From positions 2,108,001 to 2,172,000 of the forward strand of contig NZ_CP100595.1 in NCBI RefSeq assembly GCF_024267655.1: a stretch of 64,000 nt of DNA, in the 5' to 3' direction. The notes under the pieces are model-generated. The model did not search any database, was not told where the DNA came from, and saw only the letters and a program-made list of their open reading frames with translations. This document shows positions 60,194-64,000 of the stretch, one piece after another. Source of the DNA: Arcobacter roscoffensis (lineage in GTDB: Bacteria; Campylobacterota; Campylobacteria; Campylobacterales; Arcobacteraceae). How positions within the stretch are numbered: the first letter of the stretch is position 1; the number at the start of each line of letters is the position of its first letter. Made by a program: the position numbers and the translations under genes.

Positions 60194-60993
60194 GTATCTT
60201 TCTTCTTTAGTTCACTAATCTCTTCTCTTAAACTTTTTACTTCTTTAAGTAAAACATCAAGCTTTTTACTATCTTCATGAATCTCTTCTTTCATTTCAGC
60301 CTCTTGAAGTTTTTGCATCTCTCCAATGATAACTGCAACAAAAAGATTGAAAAATACAAATGCAGCAATAATTACAAATGATACAAAATATATCCATGCC
60401 CATGGATATACTTCCATTGCCTCATACATAACATCTGTCCAGTCTTCAAAAGTTAAAACTCTAAATAAAGTAAGCATTGAAATTAAGAAATCTTTCCATA
60501 AACCAGATGGTAAATCAACAAAGAAGAAACTTCCAATAATTGCATAAATATAGAATATAATAAACATTAAAATAACTATATCAATGATTGAAGGAATAGC
60601 TTTTATAAGCATATCTATTATTGCTTTTAATTCAGGTCGTGCTGTAAAAAGCCTTAAAATTCTAAATACCCTCATAAGTCTAGCAATAGCTGCAAAACTT
60701 GATGATTCTAAAGGTAAAAGAGTAATTACAACAATTACAAAATCAAATACATTCCAGCCTGATTTAAAGAAGTTTACAAACTTCTTTTCAGCAACCATTT
60801 TAATGGCTAACTCAAATACAAAATAAACAGTTACAAAATAATCAGCAACTCTCAAAAAAAGATCATAATGGCCTTCAACTTCATCTAAAGTTTTAAACCC
60901 TAAGATTGAAGCATATGCAAGAATAATAAAAGTTGTTAAATTTGAGAACCACTTTGCATCTCTTATTTCTTGTATTTTTTCCATTGCAGTCAT
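60190..60993 (-). CDS. Voltage-gated cation channel, NavBac-like
   Basis: 267 residues. One six-helix domain: S1-S4 in 18-120, with arginines every third residue in S4 (R105, R108, R111, R114), then S5, pore and S6. The selectivity filter reads TFEDWTD at 181-187. NavBac sodium channels have LESW at the same place; the two added aspartates match the positions mutated to make NavAb calcium-selective. A charged coiled-coil tail (about 225-267) should assemble a tetramer. Start ATG has AAGGAG. Confidence 0.9.
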   Translation of the reverse strand: MTAMEKIQEIRDAKWFSNLTTFIILAYASILGFKTLDEVEGHYDLFLRVADYFVTVYFVFELAIKMVAEKKFVNFFKSGWNVFDFVIVVITLLPLESSSFAAIARLMRVFRILRLFTARPELKAIIDMLIKAIPSIIDIVILMFIIFYIYAIIGSFFFVDLPSGLWKDFLISMLTLFRVLTFEDWTDVMYEAMEVYPWAWIYFVSFVIIAAFVFFNLFVAVIIGEMQKLQEAEMKEEIHEDSKKLDVLLKEVKSLREEISELKKKDT

Positions 60994-60997
60994 TAAA

Positions 60998-61384
60998 TTA
61001 CTCCTTTACAATAGCATAAGTTGTAAGCAACCAAGCAATTATAAGTAAAGAACCACCTATTGGAGTTACTGCTCCTAATATTGGCATATTTAATAAAACT
61101 AAAGCATATAGTGAAAATGAGAATATTAATAATCCTATTAATACTAACCAAGCAGAGATTACTAGCTTCTTTGAATTTTGTTTAAAATTCATAAGAAATG
61201 CAATAACAAAAAGTCCAAGTGTATTATAAAAGTGATATTCCACACCTGTATTGTAAGTAATTAGCATCTTTTCAGATACAATTGATTTTAGGCCATGGGC
61301 ACCAAAAGCGCCTATAGCAATAGCCAACGCAAATAAAAAACTTGCGATTGCAAGAAATTTTTTTGAATTTTGATTAAGTGACAT
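60998..61384 (-). CDS. DUF423 family membrane protein
   Basis: 128 residues from the ATG at 61384 (MSLNQNSKKF), preferred over a TTG four codons earlier because GGGAAG precedes it. Four membrane helices. The motif IGAFGAHGLKSI near residue 23-34 and GAVTPIGGSLLIIAWL near the end are DUF423 hallmarks. Its function is unknown. It lies four bases from the channel gene, probably in one operon with it. Confidence 0.88.
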   Translation of the reverse strand: MSLNQNSKKFLAIASFLFALAIAIGAFGAHGLKSIVSEKMLITYNTGVEYHFYNTLGLFVIAFLMNFKQNSKKLVISAWLVLIGLLIFSFSLYALVLLNMPILGAVTPIGGSLLIIAWLLTTYAIVKE

Positions 61385-61411
61385 TATACTTCCCAATTTT
61401 AAATTTTGCGA

Positions 61412-61417
61412 AGTATA
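61412..61417 (-). promoter_or_regulatory. -10 box upstream of the DUF423 gene
   Basis: On the minus strand TTTGATATACTTCG, 28 bases before the ATG at 61384. Confidence 0.4.
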
Positions 61418-61445
61418 TCAAAAAAATGTTAATAGTATGTAACAG

Positions 61446-61724
61446 CTATTGAGGCTCTTGATCTTTCTCTTCTTTTTTCTTAGAAAAACCTGCACCTTTT
61501 TTCTCTTTTTTCTTTAACTCTAAATCATTAATTAATGTCTTATAGTCAATACCTTCTTGATTCATTTTAGCAAAACAAGTTGCAACAGCAGCAATTGCAT
61601 TAGGTACTTCCTTTTTCTTTTTATAAGCTTGAATATTCTTCTCGCTCACCTTAATTAATGCAGTAAATTTTGGTATTGTAAGTTCAGCGTCTAAAAGTAG
61701 TTTCTTAAATTCTATAAATGTCAT
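61446..61724 (-). CDS. Small protein with an HTH-like N-terminus
   Basis: 92 residues. Residues 5-65 have the rhythm of an XRE-type helix-turn-helix: FKKLLLDAELTIPKFTALIKVSEKNIQAYKKKKEVP. The last 25 residues are a lysine/glutamate tail (KKKEKKGAGFSKKKEEK). It may bind DNA, but the recognition helix is lysine-rich and not a proven match. Its single cysteine is in AAVATCFAKM. It stands alone between DUF423 and the phosphoribosyltransferase. Confidence 0.65.
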   Translation of the reverse strand: MTFIEFKKLLLDAELTIPKFTALIKVSEKNIQAYKKKKEVPNAIAAVATCFAKMNQEGIDYKTLINDLELKKKEKKGAGFSKKKEEKDQEPQ

Positions 61725-61827
61725 TTTTTATGTCCATTAGTTTTTTTTAGATTATACAAGCAAGTTTGTAAAAATTAGCTAAATCTTTTATAATTTATTT
61801 ATAAAAGTAATATTTTATGTAGATTAT

Positions 61828-61854
61828 AGGTCAAAATATTTAATATTTTGACCT
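61828..61854 (-). terminator. Hairpin after the pbuG-gpt-like operon
   Basis: AGGTCAAAATATT (61828-61840) and AATATTTTGACCT (61842-61854), eight bases beyond the gpt-like stop on the minus strand. The tail is only moderately T-rich. Confidence 0.6.
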
Positions 61855-61861
61855 AGTGTAA

Positions 61862-62308
61862 TTATTTAACGTCAACTTCCCAAAAGAAATCAATCCATTG
61901 AGTAGCTTCTCTTACAGTATAATCAGGCTGTAAAACTGCAGTTTTCTTATAAAAGATAGTTGCAAGTTTAAATTCAACTGTAGGAAATTTTTCTTTTAAA
62001 ATTTTTAAAATCTCTTCCATTGTTTCACCAGAGTCAACAATATCATCAACTACTAACACTCTTTTTGCATGAGATACATCTGGAATATTAAAAATATTAA
62101 ATGTATCAAGCTTTAATTCACCTTCATAATGAATTGAATTTAAAGAGTATAAGTTTCTCATATCTAAAGCCTGAGCCATTAAATGAGAAAGTGTTAAGCC
62201 ACCTCTTGCTACTGCAAGTAAAATATCTGGCTCGTAATCTCTACAACTATCTACTAACTTTTGAGTGTCCTCTTTGAACAGTTCATAACTATAATAAAGT
62301 TTTTCCAA
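61862..62308 (-). CDS. Purine phosphoribosyltransferase, Gpt-like
   Basis: 148 residues from a TTG with AAGGATAT upstream. The PRPP loop VLVVDDIVDSGETM is near residue 84-97, ILLAVARGGLTLSH is near 29-42, and the C-terminal TQWIDFFWEVD resembles the tail of E. coli Gpt (xanthine-guanine PRT). It salvages guanine, xanthine or hypoxanthine. The permease gene upstream is nine bases away, so transport and salvage are cotranscribed. Which base is preferred cannot be told. Confidence 0.85.
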   Translation of the reverse strand: MEKLYYSYELFKEDTQKLVDSCRDYEPDILLAVARGGLTLSHLMAQALDMRNLYSLNSIHYEGELKLDTFNIFNIPDVSHAKRVLVVDDIVDSGETMEEILKILKEKFPTVEFKLATIFYKKTAVLQPDYTVREATQWIDFFWEVDVK

Positions 62309-62317
62309 AAAATATCC

Positions 62318-63610
62318 TTATAAAATAAATGCTAACGCACTAATAAATGTAATTACTAATATACCTAAATTAAGACTTTCAAACTCTTTCTTACCAATCT
62401 TAATAATTGTATAAACTAAGAATCCAGCTGCAATACCATTTGTAATTGAAAAAGTTAAAGGCATTAAAATCACTATTAAAAATGCCCCTGCACTTGTAGC
62501 TAAATCAGAATCTTCAAAATTAATCTTTCCAAGTTCAGTAAACATTAGAACACCAACTACAACCAATACAGGATAAATAGCATTTGCTGGAATTGATTTA
62601 AATAAAGGCAACATAAATAAAGTTGCTACAAAAAACATAGCCGTAAATACAGCAGTAAGACCAGTTCTACCACCTTCTTCAACACCAGAAGCACTCTCAA
62701 TAAATGCAGTAGTTGTAGAAACACCAATCATAGAACCAGCAGTAGTAGCAATAGCATCTGCTTCTAAAGTTTTTTGTAAAGACTTATCATCTTTATTATT
62801 CTCTTGGAAAAGTTTTGCTCTAGTTCCAACTCCTGTTAATGTTCCAAGAGTATCAAACATATCTGTGATTAAAAAAGTAATAATAACAGGTAATAAAGAC
62901 AAGCTTATTGCACTCATAATATCAAGTTTAAAGAAAATTGGCTCAATAGAAGCTGGTGCTGAAACAACAGCAGTAGGAAGCTCACCAAGACCAAAAGTCC
63001 ATGCTACAATAGATGTAATGGAAATAGATAAGATGAAAGCACCTTTTAATCTATATGCATAGAATAAGAAAGAAAGAATTAAACCTAATACTCCAAGAAG
63101 TACATTTGGATTAGAGAAGTCTCCAAGTGAAACTAATGTAGCTTCATTTGCACTTATCATGCCCATTTGCTTTAAACCAATAAAAGCAATAAATGATCCA
63201 ATACCTGCACTAATTGCTCTTCTTAAACTCATAGGGATAGATGTCATTATCCAAACTCTAAAGTTTGTTAATGACAAAATCACAAAGAGTAAACCTGATA
63301 AAAATACAATACCTAATGCTGTTTCCCATGGAAGTTTCATTCCTAATACTAATCCATAAGAGAAATACGCATTAAGTCCCATACCAACACTCATTGCAAT
63401 TGGAGTATTTGACCATAATCCAGAGAAAAGTGTAGCTAGAATTGTAATTAATGCAGTGGCAGTAACTACTGCATCCATTGGCAATCCTGCATCAGCTAAA
63501 ATAAAGCCATTTACAGGAACGATATACATCATTGTTAAAAATGTTGTAAAACCAGCAGAAAGTTCAGTACCTACTGTTGTATTATGCTCTTTTAGTTTAA
63601 AAAAGTTCAT
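62318..63610 (-). CDS. Guanine/hypoxanthine permease (PbuG/AzgA type)
   Basis: 430 residues, about 12-14 membrane helices. Family features include TTVGTELSAGFTTFLTMMYI at the N-terminus, MSVGMGLNAYFSYGLV, the DMFDTLGTLTGVGTRA block near 245-260, and GSMIGVSTTTAFIESASGVEEGGRTGLTA. It imports purine bases with protons. The next gene is a purine phosphoribosyltransferase, which fits salvage. It belongs to the AzgA-like branch, distinct from the uraA-type carrier also in the window. Confidence 0.92.
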   Translation of the reverse strand: MNFFKLKEHNTTVGTELSAGFTTFLTMMYIVPVNGFILADAGLPMDAVVTATALITILATLFSGLWSNTPIAMSVGMGLNAYFSYGLVLGMKLPWETALGIVFLSGLLFVILSLTNFRVWIMTSIPMSLRRAISAGIGSFIAFIGLKQMGMISANEATLVSLGDFSNPNVLLGVLGLILSFLFYAYRLKGAFILSISITSIVAWTFGLGELPTAVVSAPASIEPIFFKLDIMSAISLSLLPVIITFLITDMFDTLGTLTGVGTRAKLFQENNKDDKSLQKTLEADAIATTAGSMIGVSTTTAFIESASGVEEGGRTGLTAVFTAMFFVATLFMLPLFKSIPANAIYPVLVVVGVLMFTELGKINFEDSDLATSAGAFLIVILMPLTFSITNGIAAGFLVYTIIKIGKKEFESLNLGILVITFISALAFIL

Positions 63611-63641
63611 AAGCTTGTCCTTATTTATAAATTAAGGCGGA

Positions 63642-63647
63642 ATTATA
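63642..63647 (-). promoter_or_regulatory. -10 box upstream of the purine permease
   Basis: On the minus strand CAGTATAATTCC, 32 bases before the ATG at 63610. No guanine riboswitch core was seen. Confidence 0.5.
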
Positions 63648-63784
63648 CTGAAATTTAAGTAAAACTTAATATAAAAAGATAGTTTTTATATATAAAAGTT
63701 GTAAAATATTAGTAAAATAGTATCTATTATGAAGTATTTTAAATAATAAACCTACAACTAATAATCTAAACCTTTATATAATTT

Positions 63785-64000
63785 TCAACCTGCCTTTAAA
63801 GAATCAAAAATTGTTAGAAAAATTGATCTCTTTTCTTTTTTAATTTCCTTTAAAATATTTGCTAAAATTTTTATTCCATCTTCGATTTCACCATAAGTAG
63901 AATTAGTAAAATTTAACCTGATTTCATTTGACTTTTTATTTAAGTAAAAAACTTCTGCAGGAACAATAGCAAGTTTTTGTTTTAGTGCAATATTAGCAAG
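63785..64000 (-). CDS. PLP-dependent aminotransferase, C-terminal fragment at window edge
   Basis: The last 72 codons of a minus-strand gene that continues beyond the window, ending at a TGA at 63785-63787. The segment reads AIVPAEVFYLN, then EIRLNFTNSTYGEIEDGIKILANILKEI, the typical last strand and helix of class I aminotransferases, including the conserved Arg before LNF that binds the substrate carboxylate. It could be a stand-alone aminotransferase or the C-terminal half of a MocR-type regulator. Only the fragment can be judged. Confidence 0.7.
   Translation of the reverse strand, partial: LANIALKQKLAIVPAEVFYLNKKSNEIRLNFTNSTYGEIEDGIKILANILKEIKKEKRSIFLTIFDSLKAG

Noticed and set aside
60326-60826. 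Plus-strand frames opposite the ion channel
   Set aside because: They are antisense readings without ribosome sites and with no domain pattern, while the minus-strand channel is clear.
63611-63784. Purine riboswitch ahead of the purine permease
   Set aside because: No conserved guanine-aptamer loops were seen, and the likely -10 at 63642 leaves a leader of only about 25 bases.
1-64000. CRISPR array, rRNA or tRNA genes
   Set aside because: No regularly spaced repeats were seen, and none of the gaps between genes has a cloverleaf or rRNA sequence that I could recognise.

Overview
The window looks like chromosome of a member of the Campylobacterota, most likely the Arcobacter group (Arcobacteraceae). 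The evidence is low G+C coding sequence, frequent TTG start codons, extended TGATATAAT-like -10 boxes with no clear -35, an oorDABC 2-oxoglutarate:acceptor oxidoreductase operon, tandem desulforubrerythrins beside a PerR-type regulator, and a FabL-like enoyl reductase. This assignment is inferred from gene content; no search was run. No rRNA, tRNA, CRISPR array, prophage or intact transposase was seen.

Positions 1-8850 are accessory. A minus-strand operon carries hsdM, hsdS, an FRG-domain gene, hsdR and a fifth gene with a helix-turn-helix-like start that runs off the window edge: a Type I restriction-modification locus with two unassigned passengers. Upstream of hsdM lie a 138-codon orphan gene and a decayed gene with two in-frame stops and a frameshift, which marks a site of gene turnover.

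Positions 8890-19050 mix metabolic and signalling genes: a TIGR02757/DUF2400 protein, a nitroreductase, two periplasmic solute-binding-like proteins (one paired with a membrane diguanylate cyclase that has an intact I-site), an SDR, an NhaC-family antiporter, a lipoprotein, and a flavocytochrome c sulfide dehydrogenase pair. Positions 19130-28700 hold housekeeping genes (orphan OppC/DppC-like permease, rsmD, rny, 5-formyl-THF cyclo-ligase, a TlpA-like lipoprotein, ftsY, a YqiA-like esterase, an RNase H-like gene, radA, ybeY and a Ca2+/Na+ antiporter). Positions 28700-30720 form an oxidative-stress module: a PerR-like repressor divergent from two desulforubrerythrins.

Positions 30800-42410 are mainly plus-strand cell-envelope and biosynthesis genes: an EEP nuclease, murJ, msbA, pyrD, an M16 protease, a truncated globin, then the tightly coupled dapA-fabL-pgsA-rseP-yggS run. 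Positions 42440-45620 run on the minus strand (trpC, a TPR lipoprotein, a cysteine-cluster protein, a TrmN6-like methyltransferase). oorDABC follows at 45911-48800 and ends at a strong terminator. Positions 48890-51500 hold an HD hydrolase, a DnaQ-like exonuclease, trpF and rpe; 51640-53680 hold pldA, a cytochrome c and a NUDIX hydrolase; 53730-56430 hold a two-component system behind an internally duplicated membrane protein. Next comes a gene-free stretch with a 23-29 nt inverted repeat.

The last part (56786-64000) holds yajQ, two nucleobase salvage modules that each pair an NCS2-type permease with a phosphoribosyltransferase (uraA/upp, pbuG-like/gpt-like), a voltage-gated cation channel with a calcium-channel-like filter, small conserved genes, and the C-terminus of a PLP-dependent aminotransferase cut by the window edge. 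Perfect hairpins repeatedly overlap the stop codons of genes, acting as compact, often bidirectional, terminators.
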